DNA of 64,000 bases, taken from positions 110,800-174,799 of the forward strand of contig NZ_BCQP01000001.1 in the NCBI RefSeq assembly GCF_001552135.1. Direction: 5' to 3'. Shown in pieces: positions 18,280 through 27,157 of the stretch (position 1 is its first letter; each line of letters starts with the position of its first letter). A model generated the notes under the pieces. The model was not told the origin of the DNA. It worked only from the letters and a program-made list of their open reading frames with translations, and searched no databases. A program made the translations under genes and the position numbers. The stretch comes from Actinomadura chibensis NBRC 106107. GTDB lineage: Bacteria > Actinomycetota > Actinomycetes > Streptosporangiales > Streptosporangiaceae.

Positions 18280-19872
18280 GTGTTCGAGACGCTCTCCGAC
18301 CGGTTGACGACGGTCTTCTCCTCGCTGCGCAGCAAGGGCAGGCTCTCCGAGGCAGACATCAACGCCACGGCCCGCGAGATCCGTGTCGCGCTGCTTGAGG
18401 CCGACGTCGCGCTGCCCGTCGTCAAGGACTTCATCGCCGAGGTCAAGGAGCGGGCGCGGGGCGCGGAGGTCTCGCAGGCGCTGAACCCGGCGCAGCAGGT
18501 CGTCAAGATCGTCAACGAGGAGCTCATCAACATCCTCGGCGGCGAGACGCGCCGGATCCGGCTGGCCAAGAACCCGCCGACCGTGATCATGCTCGCCGGT
18601 CTGCAGGGCGCCGGTAAGACGACCCTCGCGGGCAAGCTGGCCCGCTGGCTGAAGCAGGAGGGGCACGCGCCGCTGCTCGTGGCCGCCGACCTGCAGCGTC
18701 CGAACGCCGTCCAGCAGCTCCAGGTCGTCGGCGAGCGGGCCGGGGTGCCGGTGTTCGCGCCCGAGCCGGGCAGCGGCGTCGGCGACCCGGTGGACGTGTC
18801 GCGCCGGTCCATCGAGCAGGCCAGGCACGCCCAGCACGACGTCGTCGTCATCGACACGGCGGGACGCCTCGGCGTCGACACCGAGATGATGCAGCAGGCC
18901 ATCGACATCCGGGACGCCGTCAAGCCCGACGACGTCCTGTTCGTCGTCGACGCCATGGTCGGCCAGGACGCCGTCAACACCGCGCAGGCGTTCATGGACG
19001 GCGTCGGCTTCGACGGCGTCGTCCTCACCAAGCTCGACGGCGACGCGCGCGGCGGCGCGGCCCTGTCGGTCCGGCACGTCACCGGACGTCCGATCATGTT
19101 CGCCTCGACGGGCGAGAAGCTTGAGGACTTCAGCGTCTTCCACCCGGACCGCATGGCGGGCCGGATCCTCGACATGGGCGACATCCTCACCCTGATCGAG
19201 CAGGCCGAGCAGGCGTTCGACGCCGAGCAGGCCGAGAAGATGTCGAGCAAGTTCGCCTCGGGCGAGGACTTCACGCTCGAGGACTTCCTCGAGCAGATGA
19301 TGATGATCCGCAAGCTCGGCCCGATCGGGAACCTGCTCGGGATGATGCCCGGCATGGGCCAGGTCCGCGACCAGATCAGCCAGATCGACGACCGCGACCT
19401 GGACCGCATCGCCGCGATCATCCGCTCGATGACCCCGCAGGAGCGCAGCCAGCCGAAGATCATCAACGGTTCGCGGCGGGCCCGCATCGCCGCCGGATCC
19501 GGCGTCAGCGTCGGTGAGGTCAGCAGCCTCGTCACCCGGTTCTTCGACGCGCAGAAGATGATGCGCCAGATGGCGGGCGGCATGGGCATCCCCGGCATGC
19601 CGGGCGGCCGCCGGAAGGCCACGAAGGCGGCGAAGGCGGCCAAGAACAAGAAGGGCAAGCAGCGCAGCGGCGACCCGCGCAAGCGCGCCGCCGGCAAGCC
19701 CCGCCAGGACCAGCAGCCCGCCGCGGACGGCGCTCCCCAGGGCCTTCCCCCAGGTCTGGGCGGCACCCCCGGCAGCAAGCCGGGCGCGCTCCCGCCGGGC
19801 CTGGGCGGCCAGCTCCCGCCCGGCTTCCAAATGCCCGATCTGGGCAAGCTCCAGAGCCGCAAGAAGAAGTAA
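18280..19872 (+). CDS. ffh: Signal recognition particle protein Ffh
   Basis: 530 residues. The N domain begins MFETLSDRLTTVFSSLRSKG. GTPase motifs are GLQGAGKTTLAGKL (about 107-120), DTAGRLGVD and TKLDGDARGG. The methionine-rich M domain (FLEQMMMIRKLGPIGNLLGMMPG region, and MMRQMAGGMGIPGMPGG) binds signal peptides and 4.5S RNA. The C-terminal tail of about 80 residues is Lys/Gly/Pro-rich. GTG start with AAGGACGG 10 nt upstream. It works with FtsY in co-translational membrane targeting. Confidence 0.98.
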   Translation: MFETLSDRLTTVFSSLRSKGRLSEADINATAREIRVALLEADVALPVVKDFIAEVKERARGAEVSQALNPAQQVVKIVNEELINILGGETRRIRLAKNPPTVIMLAGLQGAGKTTLAGKLARWLKQEGHAPLLVAADLQRPNAVQQLQVVGERAGVPVFAPEPGSGVGDPVDVSRRSIEQARHAQHDVVVIDTAGRLGVDTEMMQQAIDIRDAVKPDDVLFVVDAMVGQDAVNTAQAFMDGVGFDGVVLTKLDGDARGGAALSVRHVTGRPIMFASTGEKLEDFSVFHPDRMAGRILDMGDILTLIEQAEQAFDAEQAEKMSSKFASGEDFTLEDFLEQMMMIRKLGPIGNLLGMMPGMGQVRDQISQIDDRDLDRIAAIIRSMTPQERSQPKIINGSRRARIAAGSGVSVGEVSSLVTRFFDAQKMMRQMAGGMGIPGMPGGRRKATKAAKAAKNKKGKQRSGDPRKRAAGKPRQDQQPAADGAPQGLPPGLGGTPGSKPGALPPGLGGQLPPGFQMPDLGKLQSRKKK

Positions 19873-20184
19873 CCACACCTGCGTCGGCGGAATGCGGGGC
19901 GCGCGGGTGACCCTGTCCGCTCGCGTCACAGCACGTGGCGGAGCGGCCCTGACCTCCGGGCGAACGCCGGTGTCGGAAAGAGCCCGGTCCGCGGTGTCGA
20001 CACAGGAGCGCGCGATTGCGCTTTTGGCGTCATCGTCTGGCAGAATGACACGCTGGAAACCCGGAGTCGCCAGGCGCCCTCTCTCGTCCTGTGCGGCCGG
20101 AGTCCATGGGCGGCCGTGAGCCGGTGTTCCCCACCTGGCACGGGCCCGTCCACCCTGTAATGAAGTCTGGAGTACACCACACCC
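19873..20184. promoter_or_regulatory. rpsP leader with candidate promoter
   Basis: 312 bp without a gene. A plausible promoter is TTGCGC (20016-20021) and CAGAAT (20041-20046), 19 nt apart, which would give a leader of about 130 nt before rpsP. No riboswitch is recognised. Confidence 0.35.
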
Positions 20185-20634
20185 GTGGCAGTCAAGATCA
20201 AGCTGAAGCGTCTGGGGAAGATCCGGAACCCGCAGTACCGGGTCGTCGTCGCCGACGCCCGCACCAAGCGTGACGGGCGTGCGATCGAGGAGATCGGGCT
20301 CTACCACCCCAAGGAAGACCCGTCCCTCATCAAGATCGACTCTGAGCGGGCGCAGTACTGGCTCGGCGTCGGCGCGCAGCCGACCGAGCCCGTCCTCAAC
20401 CTGCTGAAGATCACCGGCGACTGGCAGAAGTTCAAGGGCGAGCCGGGCGCCGAGGGCACCCTCAAGGTCGCCGAGCCCAAGGCCGACAAGAAGGCCGCGT
20501 TCGAGGCCGCGGTCAAGGAGTCGCTGGGCGAGGACGAGGCCGCCGCCACCGCGACCCGGAGCAAGAAGAAGGCCGAGCCGAAGAAGTCCGAGGCGAAGGC
20601 CGCCGAGAACACCGAAGCTAAGAGCGAGGGCTGA
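20185..20634 (+). CDS. rpsP: 30S ribosomal protein S16
   Basis: 149 residues. Residues 1-80 are canonical S16 ([21 protein letters not shown], then [15 protein letters not shown]). The C-terminal Lys/Glu/Ala-rich extension of about 60 residues is typical of actinobacterial S16. GTG start. First gene of the rpsP-khpA-rimM-trmD-rplS operon. Confidence 0.98.
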   Translation: MAVKIKLKRLGKIRNPQYRVVVADARTKRDGRAIEEIGLYHPKEDPSLIKIDSERAQYWLGVGAQPTEPVLNLLKITGDWQKFKGEPGAEGTLKVAEPKADKKAAFEAAVKESLGEDEAAATATRSKKKAEPKKSEAKAAENTEAKSEG

Positions 20635-20635
20635 C

Positions 20636-20878
20636 GTGCTCGAAGAAGCGCTCGAGCACCTGGTCCGCGGGATCGTGGAGAACCCGGACGACGTCCGGGT
20701 CCGCGCCCGCCGGATCAGGGGCGGCCGGGTCCTTGAGGTGCGCGTGCACCCCGAGGACCTCGGAAAGGTCATCGGCCGCAGCGGTCGCACCGCCAAGGCC
20801 CTCCGCACCGTGATCAGCGCCCTTTCCGGGGGCCGGTACGTGCGTGTCGACCTCCTCGACGTCAACGAGGTCCGCTGA
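20636..20878 (+). CDS. khpA: KH-domain RNA-binding protein KhpA
   Basis: 80 residues, a single KH domain with the GXXG loop as VIGRSGRTAKALRTVI. Family members bind RNA with KhpB and affect cell division and small-RNA function in other Gram-positives. GTG start 1 nt after the rpsP stop, in the conserved order before rimM. Confidence 0.93.
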   Translation: MLEEALEHLVRGIVENPDDVRVRARRIRGGRVLEVRVHPEDLGKVIGRSGRTAKALRTVISALSGGRYVRVDLLDVNEVR

Positions 20879-20889
20879 GTGGCGTCCCG

Positions 20890-21402
20890 ATGAGCGAACC
20901 GCTCGTGGTGGGACGGATCGGACGGCCGCACGGAATACGCGGTGAGATCACCGTCGACGTCCGCACGGACGAGCCGGAGTCCCGGTTCGCCGTCGGCGCG
21001 GAGATCCGCACCGACCCGGCGGCCGCCGGCCCCCTCACCGTCGAGCGTGCCCGCTGGCATTCGGGACGCCTGCTCCTGCGCTTCGCCGGGGTCGGCGACC
21101 GGGACGCCGCGGAGGCCCTCCGCGGCGTCTGGCTCGTCGTCGACCCCGACGACATCCCCCCGTCCGCCGACCCGGACGACTTCCACGACCGGGAGTTGAT
21201 CGGTCTCGCCGTCGTCACGGCGGACGGCGCGGATGTCGGCCGCGTCGCCGACGTCCTCCATCACGGCCAGGACCTCCTCGTCGTGACCGGACCGGCAGGG
21301 GAGACGCTGGTCCCGTTCGTGGCCGCGCTCGTCCCCGAGGTGGACGTCCCCGGGGGGCGGCTCGTGATCGACCCGCCCCCCGGACTGCTCGACGGCCCAT
21401 GA
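20890..21402 (+). CDS. rimM: Ribosome maturation factor RimM
   Basis: 170 residues. The N-terminal RimM barrel begins [20 protein letters not shown], and the C-terminal PRC-barrel-like half contains [12 protein letters not shown] and [16 protein letters not shown]. It assists 30S 3' domain maturation. The trmD ATG overlaps its TGA by 4 nt. Confidence 0.95.
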   Translation: MSEPLVVGRIGRPHGIRGEITVDVRTDEPESRFAVGAEIRTDPAAAGPLTVERARWHSGRLLLRFAGVGDRDAAEALRGVWLVVDPDDIPPSADPDDFHDRELIGLAVVTADGADVGRVADVLHHGQDLLVVTGPAGETLVPFVAALVPEVDVPGGRLVIDPPPGLLDGP

Positions 21403-22406
21403 GACTCGACATCGTCACGATCTTCCCCGAGTACTTCGCCGCCCTCGACATCTCCCTCATCGGCAAGGCGCGGCGGACGGGGCTGCTGGACGTCCACGTC
21501 CACGACCTCCGCGACTGGACCCACGACCGGCACCGCACCGTCGACGACACCCCCTACGGCGGCGGCCCCGGCATGGTCATGAAGCCGGACCCCTGGGGCG
21601 AGGCCCTCGACGCCATCGCCCCTCCCGCACCACCATCCGGACAAGATCAACCTCCTTCCGAACCAGGTCCCTCAGGACCGTCCGCCTCAGACGACCACCC
21701 AGAGCCGCTCTCGGAACCAGCCCCGTCGCCACCGGACAGCTCCGCGCCCCGCACTTCCGGGCCGCCCGAAATGTCCGCATTTTCTGGCTTCCACCCGCCT
21801 GGTCCGTCCGCTGCCTCCGTCTCGCGGACGCCGGGTGCCTCCTCGTCTTCTGGAGCTGTCCCGCGGCTGGTCATCCCGACCCCGAGCGGGCGGCCGTTCA
21901 CCCAGGCGCTGGCCGCCGAATACGCGTCCGAGCCCTGGCTGCTGTTCGCCTGCGGACGCTACGAGGGCATCGACTCGCGCGTCGCCGACGAGGCCCGCAC
22001 CCGCATGCCCGTGGACGAGATCAGCCTCGGTGACTTCGTGCTCGCCGGGGGAGAGGTCGCCGTCCTGGTCATGGTCGAGGCGATCGGGCGCCTGCTTCCC
22101 GGCGTCCTCGGCAACGCCGACTCGATCGCCGACGACTCCTTCGCGCCCGGCGCCATGGAGTCGCTGCTGGAGGGCCCCGTGTACACGAAGCCCCCGGTCT
22201 GGCGAGAACGGCGCGTCCCGGACGTCCTCCTGTCGGGGCACCACGGCGCGATCGCCCGCTGGCGGCGGGACGAGGCGCTCCGCCGCACCGCGCGGCACCG
22301 TCCGGAGCTTCTCGCGCGCCTCGCCCCCGAGTCCCTCGACGAGCGGGACCGGGAGGTCCTCCGTGCTGCCGGTTTTCCGGTTGACGGCGAACGTATGGCA
22401 GACTAG
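21399..22406 (+). CDS. trmD: tRNA (guanine-N1)-methyltransferase TrmD with Pro/Ser-rich insert
   Basis: 335 residues against the usual 240-270. The N-terminal SPOUT half is normal ([30 protein letters not shown]), and the knot region follows ([32 protein letters not shown]). Between them, residues about 75-153 are an insertion rich in Pro, Ser, Gly and Glu with no predicted fold. DNA of the insert (21620-21860) has weaker third-position GC than its surroundings. The enzyme makes m1G37 in tRNA using S-adenosylmethionine. Catalytic and SAM-binding parts look intact, so it should work. Confidence 0.95.
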   Translation: MRLDIVTIFPEYFAALDISLIGKARRTGLLDVHVHDLRDWTHDRHRTVDDTPYGGGPGMVMKPDPWGEALDAIAPPAPPSGQDQPPSEPGPSGPSASDDHPEPLSEPAPSPPDSSAPRTSGPPEMSAFSGFHPPGPSAASVSRTPGASSSSGAVPRLVIPTPSGRPFTQALAAEYASEPWLLFACGRYEGIDSRVADEARTRMPVDEISLGDFVLAGGEVAVLVMVEAIGRLLPGVLGNADSIADDSFAPGAMESLLEGPVYTKPPVWRERRVPDVLLSGHHGAIARWRRDEALRRTARHRPELLARLAPESLDERDREVLRAAGFPVDGERMAD

Positions 22407-22524
22407 AGCGTCCGTGCGTCCAGACCGCACGGCGCCCCAGGACCACTTTCCGCGGCGCGACGCCCCCACGCCAGACCTGCCGGGGCCTCTCGACGCCCGC
22501 GTTCGACCATGAGGAACCGCTGCG

Positions 22525-22875
22525 ATGCACACCCTGATCCAGGAGATCGAGAAGGCCGCGATGCGCACCGACGTCCCGGACTTCCGTCCGGGCGACACCC
22601 TGAAGGTGCATGTGCGCGTCACCGAAGGCAACCGGAGCCGAATTCAGGTCTTCCAGGGCGTGGTGATCCGGCGCCAGGGCGGCGGCGCCCGCGAGACCTT
22701 CACCGTCCGCAAGGTGAGCTACAGCGTCGGCGTCGAGCGGACCTTCCCGCTCAACAGCCCCTCCATCGACAAGATCGAGGTCGTGACGCGCGGCGACGTC
22801 CGCCGCGCCAAGCTGTACTACCTGCGGAACCTGCGCGGCAAGGCCGCGCGCATCAAGGAGAAGCGCGACCACTGA
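22525..22875 (+). CDS. rplS: 50S ribosomal protein L19
   Basis: 116 residues, canonical L19 ([48 protein letters not shown]). Last gene of the rpsP operon, 118 nt after trmD. GAGGAA lies before the ATG. Confidence 0.98.
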   Translation: MHTLIQEIEKAAMRTDVPDFRPGDTLKVHVRVTEGNRSRIQVFQGVVIRRQGGGARETFTVRKVSYSVGVERTFPLNSPSIDKIEVVTRGDVRRAKLYYLRNLRGKAARIKEKRDH

Positions 22876-22889
22876 GCCGATGAACGATG

Positions 22890-22923
22890 ACGCCCCGGGA
22901 ACCCGCGACGGTGACCGGGGCGT
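22890..22923 (+). terminator. Terminator hairpin after rplS
   Basis: ACGCCCCGG (22890-22898) pairs with CCGGGGCGT (22915-22923) around a 16-nt loop, 15 nt after the rplS stop. Followed by a short T-poor stretch, as common here. Confidence 0.6.
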
Positions 22924-23001
22924 TGCCCGTTTCGGACGGAGATGGTCGGCCAGGACGGCGGCGACACGCCCGCGTGCGGCGTCCCGCGTGCCGCGCGCCG
23001 C

Positions 23002-23007
23002 TAGGCT
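23002..23007 (+). promoter_or_regulatory. Candidate leaderless promoter -10 of lepB
   Basis: TAGGCT lies 9 nt before the lepB ATG, which would place the transcript start at or next to the start codon. No Shine-Dalgarno sequence is seen before that ATG, consistent with leaderless translation. Confidence 0.35.
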
Positions 23008-23016
23008 TTCGCTCTG

Positions 23017-23934
23017 ATGACTGACGAGGACGATCGGAGAGACGTGCGATCCGAAGCCGAGGGCGCGGTGCCCGAAGAGAAGGAGCCCGTGGACTCGACC
23101 GAGGACGCGGCCGACGACTCCGAAGACGACGCCAAGGGCAAAAAGAAGAAGCGGCAGGGCTCGTTCTGGAAAGAGCTCCCCGTCCTCATCGTCGTCGCCG
23201 TCGTGCTCGCCCTCGTCATCAAGGCGTTCGCGGTCCAGGCGTTCTACATCCCGTCCGGTTCGATGGAGAACACCCTCCAGGTCGGCGATCGCGTCCTCGT
23301 CAACAAGATCGTCTACCACACCCGCGACATCGCCCGCGGTGACGTCATCGTCTTCAACGGCCTCGACTCCTGGGACCCGGAGGTCCAGGTCAAGGAGCCG
23401 GGCAACCCCGTCTCCAAGGCGCTGCGCGCCGTCGGCACCGCCTTCGGCGTCGCGCCCAACGAGAAGGACTACATCAAGCGCGTCATCGGCATCCCCGGCG
23501 ACCACGTCAAGTGCTGCGACGCCCAGGGCCGCGTCACCGTCAACGGCGTCCCGCTGGACGAGAACTCCTACCTTTACACCGACCCGATCACGCACGAGCG
23601 GAACAAGCCGTCGAACGACCCCTTCGACGTCACCGTGAAGCCGGGTCAGTTGTGGGTCATGGGCGACCACCGCGAACTCTCCTTCGACTCCCGCTCCCAC
23701 CGCGGCGACCCGGGCGGCGGCACCATCCCGATCGACCGCGTGATCGGCCGCGCCTTCGTCATCGTCTGGCCCCTCGACCGCATGGACAACCTCCCGATCC
23801 CGGACACGTTCAAGCAGAAGGCCCTCGAAAAGTCCTCCGCCGCGGCCCTTCCCGCCACGCCGTACGCCCTGGGCGTCATCGGCACCCTGCCCCTCGCCTA
23901 CCTCCTGCGTCGCCGCCGCCTGAGAGACTCCTGA
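23017..23934 (+). CDS. lepB: Type I signal peptidase LepB
   Basis: 305 residues. An acidic/lysine-rich cytoplasmic N-terminus precedes one membrane helix (about 54-75). Catalytic Ser82 (IPSGSMENTL) and Lys154 (DYIKRVIGIPGD) form the Ser-Lys dyad, and box E WVMGDHRELSFDSR is present. A second hydrophobic segment near the C-terminus (about 283-298) is followed by RRRRLR. It cleaves signal peptides of secreted proteins on the outer membrane face. Follows the rplS terminator. Confidence 0.96.
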   Translation: MTDEDDRRDVRSEAEGAVPEEKEPVDSTEDAADDSEDDAKGKKKKRQGSFWKELPVLIVVAVVLALVIKAFAVQAFYIPSGSMENTLQVGDRVLVNKIVYHTRDIARGDVIVFNGLDSWDPEVQVKEPGNPVSKALRAVGTAFGVAPNEKDYIKRVIGIPGDHVKCCDAQGRVTVNGVPLDENSYLYTDPITHERNKPSNDPFDVTVKPGQLWVMGDHRELSFDSRSHRGDPGGGTIPIDRVIGRAFVIVWPLDRMDNLPIPDTFKQKALEKSSAAALPATPYALGVIGTLPLAYLLRRRRLRDS

Positions 23935-24076
23935 CGGCAACGGCCGACCCCGCACAGGACCGCGACGCGCAGCACACGGCCGACCAGCCGAAGCCACCGC
24001 GCCCACCCACGACGCCGCCGTCCCACGGCCCACAACCCCAGGTCGACCGGACAATGCCACCCCGCCAACCCGGGCC

Positions 24077-24460
24077 GTTGATCACCCGCAGCGCATAACG
24101 CCTGCTCGACCCGACGGTGCGGACCCGTCAGGCCGGGCCGTTGATCACCCGCAGCGCATAGCGCCTGGATAGCTCGGTGGTGTGGGCTCGCTGGTCCGGG
24201 TTGTTGACCATCCGCAGCGCATGGCGCCCGGTCAGGTCGGCGGTGCGGGTCTGCCGGGCTGGGTGGTTGATCATCTGCCGCGCATGGCGCCTGGTCGGAT
24301 CGGCGGTGCGGGGCCGCTGGGATGGACTTTTGATCATCTGCCGCGCATGGCGTGTGGTCGGGTCGGTGGTGTGGGCCCGCTGGGCTGGGGTGTTGACCAT
24401 GCGCAGCGCATGGCGCCTGGTCGGGTCGGCGGTGTGGGTTCGGCAGGCCGGGGCGTTGAT
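24077..24460. repeat. 63-bp tandem repeat, six copies plus a partial seventh
   Basis: Units begin at 24077, 24140, 24203, 24266, 24329, 24392 and 24455, exactly 63 bp apart without any indel. Each starts with a well conserved half (GTTGATCAYCYGCMGCGCAT, followed by RGCGCC) and ends with a more variable half rich in GTCGG and GGTGYGGG. As 63 is a multiple of three, frames stay open on both strands. The units are diverged at scattered positions, so the array is not a very recent expansion. Confidence 0.92.
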
Positions 24461-24749
24461 CGGCGGGGGTGTGGAAGGCGGAATCGGGGCGGTGCGGCCG
24501 AGTGGGGCTCTGGTCGAGCGCTGCGCGTAACACGTCGTCGGGTGGGTGGTGTTGCTGCACTGGGGCGGCGCGTTGGGTGACGGTTGTGTGTAGCGCCCTA
24601 CCGGTTTGGGGATGTGGGCAGGTCAAGGCGGGGGCTGATTCCGTGTACTCGGTCATCGCGATTCCTCTGAGCAGGTGTCTGGGATGGGGGTGATCAGGGC
24701 CATGGCGGGAAGGATGCGGATCGGCGAGCGGCGGCCGGGGACGGGGACG

Positions 24750-24755
24750 TACGCT
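24750..24755 (+). promoter_or_regulatory. Candidate leaderless promoter -10 of rnhB
   Basis: TACGCT lies 7 nt before the rnhB ATG, putting the likely transcript start on the start codon. There is no Shine-Dalgarno sequence in between. Confidence 0.4.
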
Positions 24756-24762
24756 GCGGAGC

Positions 24763-25488
24763 ATGAAGGGTCGCCCACTTCGTTTCACGCCGCGTCGTGA
24801 CGCGGGGTTGCACGCGTACGAGCGCGTTCTGGAGCATGCCGGGTTCAGCCCGGTGGCCGGGGTCGACGAGGCGGGACGGGGGGCGTGCGCCGGGCCGCTG
24901 GTCGTCGGCGCGGTGATCCTTCAGGGCGGACGGGGCAGGATCGACGGCCTCACCGACTCCAAGATGCTCACTCCAGCGCGCCGCGAGGAGCTCTATGAGG
25001 AGATCACCCGGCGCGCCTACGCCTGGAGCGCCGTCGTCATCCCGTGCCACGACATCGACCGGATCGGCCTCCACCGCTGCAACGTCACGGGGATGCGCCG
25101 GGCCCTGGCTGCTCTGGACAAGCGGCCCGGCTACGTACTCAGCGACGGCTTCCCCGTCCCCGGCCTGGACGTCCCCGGCCTCCCGATGATCAAGGGCGAC
25201 CAGGTTGCGGCGTGCGTCGCGGCGGCGTCGATCGTCGCGAAGGTCACCCGGGACCGGATCATGGTGGACCTCCACGAGCGGTACCCGGAGTACGGCTTCG
25301 ACCTTCACAAGGGATACGTCACCCGCGCGCACGGCAAGGCGCTCTCGGTGCACGGACCCTGTCCAGAGCATCGGTTCTCCTACGTCAACGTTGGGCGTGC
25401 CTTGCGTAACAATGGAGAGGTGGCCTTGGAGGAGGAGACCGAAGGAGAGGTCCCCGGCGAGGGCCGGACGGAAGGGGCACGAGCGTGA
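24763..25488 (+). CDS. rnhB: Ribonuclease HII
   Basis: 241 residues. RNase HII motifs are GVDEAGRGACAGPLVVGAVI (first Asp-Glu pair), LTDSKMLTPARREELYEEI, SDGFPV and ASIVAKVTRDRIM. It removes ribonucleotides and RNA primers from DNA. The C-terminal 25 residues are an acidic tail. Overlaps the next GTG by 4 nt. Confidence 0.96.
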   Translation: MKGRPLRFTPRRDAGLHAYERVLEHAGFSPVAGVDEAGRGACAGPLVVGAVILQGGRGRIDGLTDSKMLTPARREELYEEITRRAYAWSAVVIPCHDIDRIGLHRCNVTGMRRALAALDKRPGYVLSDGFPVPGLDVPGLPMIKGDQVAACVAAASIVAKVTRDRIMVDLHERYPEYGFDLHKGYVTRAHGKALSVHGPCPEHRFSYVNVGRALRNNGEVALEEETEGEVPGEGRTEGARA

Positions 25489-25799
25489 GCGCCGAGGATC
25501 TCGAGAAGTACGAGACCGAGATGGAGCTGCAGCTCTATCGCGAGTACCGCGACGTGCTCGGGCTGTTCAGCTACGTCGTCGAGACCGAGCGCCGGTTCTA
25601 CCTCACCAACTCCGTGGACCTCCAGGTGCGCAGCGTCGAGAACGGCGAGGTCTACTTCGAGGTCACGATGCAGGACGCCTGGGTCTGGGACATGTACCGC
25701 CCCGCCCGCTTCGTCAAGAACGTGCGTGTCGTCACCTTTAAGGACGTCAACGTCGAAGAACTCGCCAAAAGCGACTTCGAACTCCCGTCCGACCAATAG
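25485..25799 (+). CDS. DUF2469 protein
   Basis: 104 residues, a conserved actinobacterial protein (MSAEDLEKYETEMELQLYRE, VVETERRFYLTNSVDLQVRS) always found next to rnhB. Its function is not established. GTG start overlapping rnhB. Confidence 0.93.
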   Translation: MSAEDLEKYETEMELQLYREYRDVLGLFSYVVETERRFYLTNSVDLQVRSVENGEVYFEVTMQDAWVWDMYRPARFVKNVRVVTFKDVNVEELAKSDFELPSDQ

Positions 25800-25984
25800 C
25801 CGTCTCCCGCCTGGACGCGGCTGACCACCCCCTGGCCAGGACAGACTCGGCCTCCTCCAAAGCGATCGGACCTCCTCAGAACTGCGGTCGTTCGACTCCT
25901 GACGTGTTGGGCTGACCGGCGAAAACGGTGGGAACCCGTAGTCGCGGATTGCGAAGGGCCGCCCTCCTTCCGTGCCTATGCGGT

Positions 25985-27157
25985 TCATTCCGGCGGGCCC
26001 TGGGATGCGGGCGTGGCGGTGCTGGCGGACTTCGCCGCCGTCGCCAACCGCCAGCCATTGGAAGTGCGTTCCACGAAGCCCGCGGCGGCCAGGAGGCCCA
26101 GCTTGGCGTTGACGGTCGGCAGGTCCGTCCCCGCCTTGACGGCGAGCTGGGCGGGACCGACCGCGCCACGGGACGGGAACGCTTCGAGGACGGACCGGGT
26201 GACCGGCTCCAGGCGGTCGCGCGGGAAGACCGGGGTGTGCGGGGGCGGAGCGAGGTCGGTGCCGAGGCGGCCGACCGTTTCGATGATCTCCTCGGTGCGG
26301 GTGATGACGGTGGCGTTCTCCTCGCGCAGGAGCCGGTGGCAGCCGACCGATGTCCGGCTGGTGATCGGACCCGGGACGGCCATCACCATGCGGCCGAGTT
26401 TGGCGGCCCAGGCGGCGGTGTTGAGGGCGCCGCTGCGGGCCTCCGCCTCGACGACGAGCGTCCCGCGCGAGAGGGCGGCGATCACCCGGTTGCGGATCAG
26501 GAAGCGGAGCCGGTGCGGGTGGGTGCCGGGCGGCGACTCGCTCACCAGCAGGGACCGCCGGGCCATCTCGGCGAAGAGCCCCTCGTTGGATGCCGGATAA
26601 GGTACGTCGACACCGTTCGCGAGGACCGCGACGGTGCGCCCGTCGGCGGCGAGCGCGCCCCGGTGGGCGGCGGCGTCGATCCCGAGCGCGCCGCCGGAGA
26701 TCACCGTCCAGCCCTCGTCGGCGAGTTCGGAGGCGAAGTCGGAGGCGGCGCGCATGCCGTAGGGGGACGCGGCGCGGGAGCCGACGACGGCGACCGAGCG
26801 CAGGCAGTTGTAGCGCAGGTCGCCGGGACCGCGCAGCCACAGGGCGTAGGGGCGTCCACTGCCGAGGTCGTCGAGGGTCGTCGGCCATTCGGGCTCGCCG
26901 GGGCAGACGAGACGTCCGTGGAAGCGGGCGCAGACGGCCATGTCCTGGTCGGGTTCGGCGGCGATCAGCCGGATCCGCCAGTGTGCCAGGCGGTCGATCT
27001 CCTTCGGGTTGGCCGGTACGTCGTCGGGGAGCCGTCCGGTGTGGATGGCTTCGAGGGCCCGCTCCGGACCGGACCTGTCGATGATCCGGTTGAGGAAGGC
27101 GTCGCCGGGTTCGGCGACGGCGGTCAGGGTGGCGCGGGCGGTGCGCTCGTCGCTCAT
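25985..27157 (-). CDS. dprA: DNA-processing protein DprA
   Basis: 390 residues. The Rossmann-like DprA core contains SVAVVGSRAASPYGMRAASD, SGGALGIDAAAHRGAL, ANGVDVPYPASNEGL and RFLIRNRVIAALS. A C-terminal winged-helix-like region (GPAQLAVKAGTDLPTVNAKL) follows. DprA loads RecA on single-stranded DNA in natural transformation and is widely kept in actinobacteria. The frame is open upstream, but the ATG overlapping the yifB stop (ATGA) is the natural start. It is on the opposite strand from rnhB and DUF2469, unlike the usual co-directional order. Confidence 0.95.
   Translation of the reverse strand: MSDERTARATLTAVAEPGDAFLNRIIDRSGPERALEAIHTGRLPDDVPANPKEIDRLAHWRIRLIAAEPDQDMAVCARFHGRLVCPGEPEWPTTLDDLGSGRPYALWLRGPGDLRYNCLRSVAVVGSRAASPYGMRAASDFASELADEGWTVISGGALGIDAAAHRGALAADGRTVAVLANGVDVPYPASNEGLFAEMARRSLLVSESPPGTHPHRLRFLIRNRVIAALSRGTLVVEAEARSGALNTAAWAAKLGRMVMAVPGPITSRTSVGCHRLLREENATVITRTEEIIETVGRLGTDLAPPPHTPVFPRDRLEPVTRSVLEAFPSRGAVGPAQLAVKAGTDLPTVNAKLGLLAAAGFVERTSNGWRLATAAKSASTATPASQGPPE

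Larger units (their letters stand above)
23935..24762. other. 828-bp lepB-rnhB spacer dominated by a 63-bp repeat
   Basis: Apart from the 63-bp tandem repeat at 24077-24460, this spacer holds nothing recognisable. A minus-strand frame from an ATG at 24656 (AGAGGAA upstream) runs through the repeats to 23898, but its third-position GC is too low for this genome. See the repeat entry. Confidence 0.6.

Noticed and set aside
18076..21264. 1062-codon minus-strand frame spanning ffh and rpsP genes
   Set aside because: It is a shadow of real plus-strand genes, with no motif of its own.
24077..24460. CRISPR-like array
   Set aside because: Units abut without unique spacers, are 63 bp and diverged, and no cas genes are near.
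23898..24656. Minus-strand frame with ribosome site encoding a 21-residue repeat protein
   Set aside because: Third-position GC in the repeats is near two thirds, well below the genes here, and other frames across the 63-bp array are equally open. The repeat length, a multiple of three, explains the openness.
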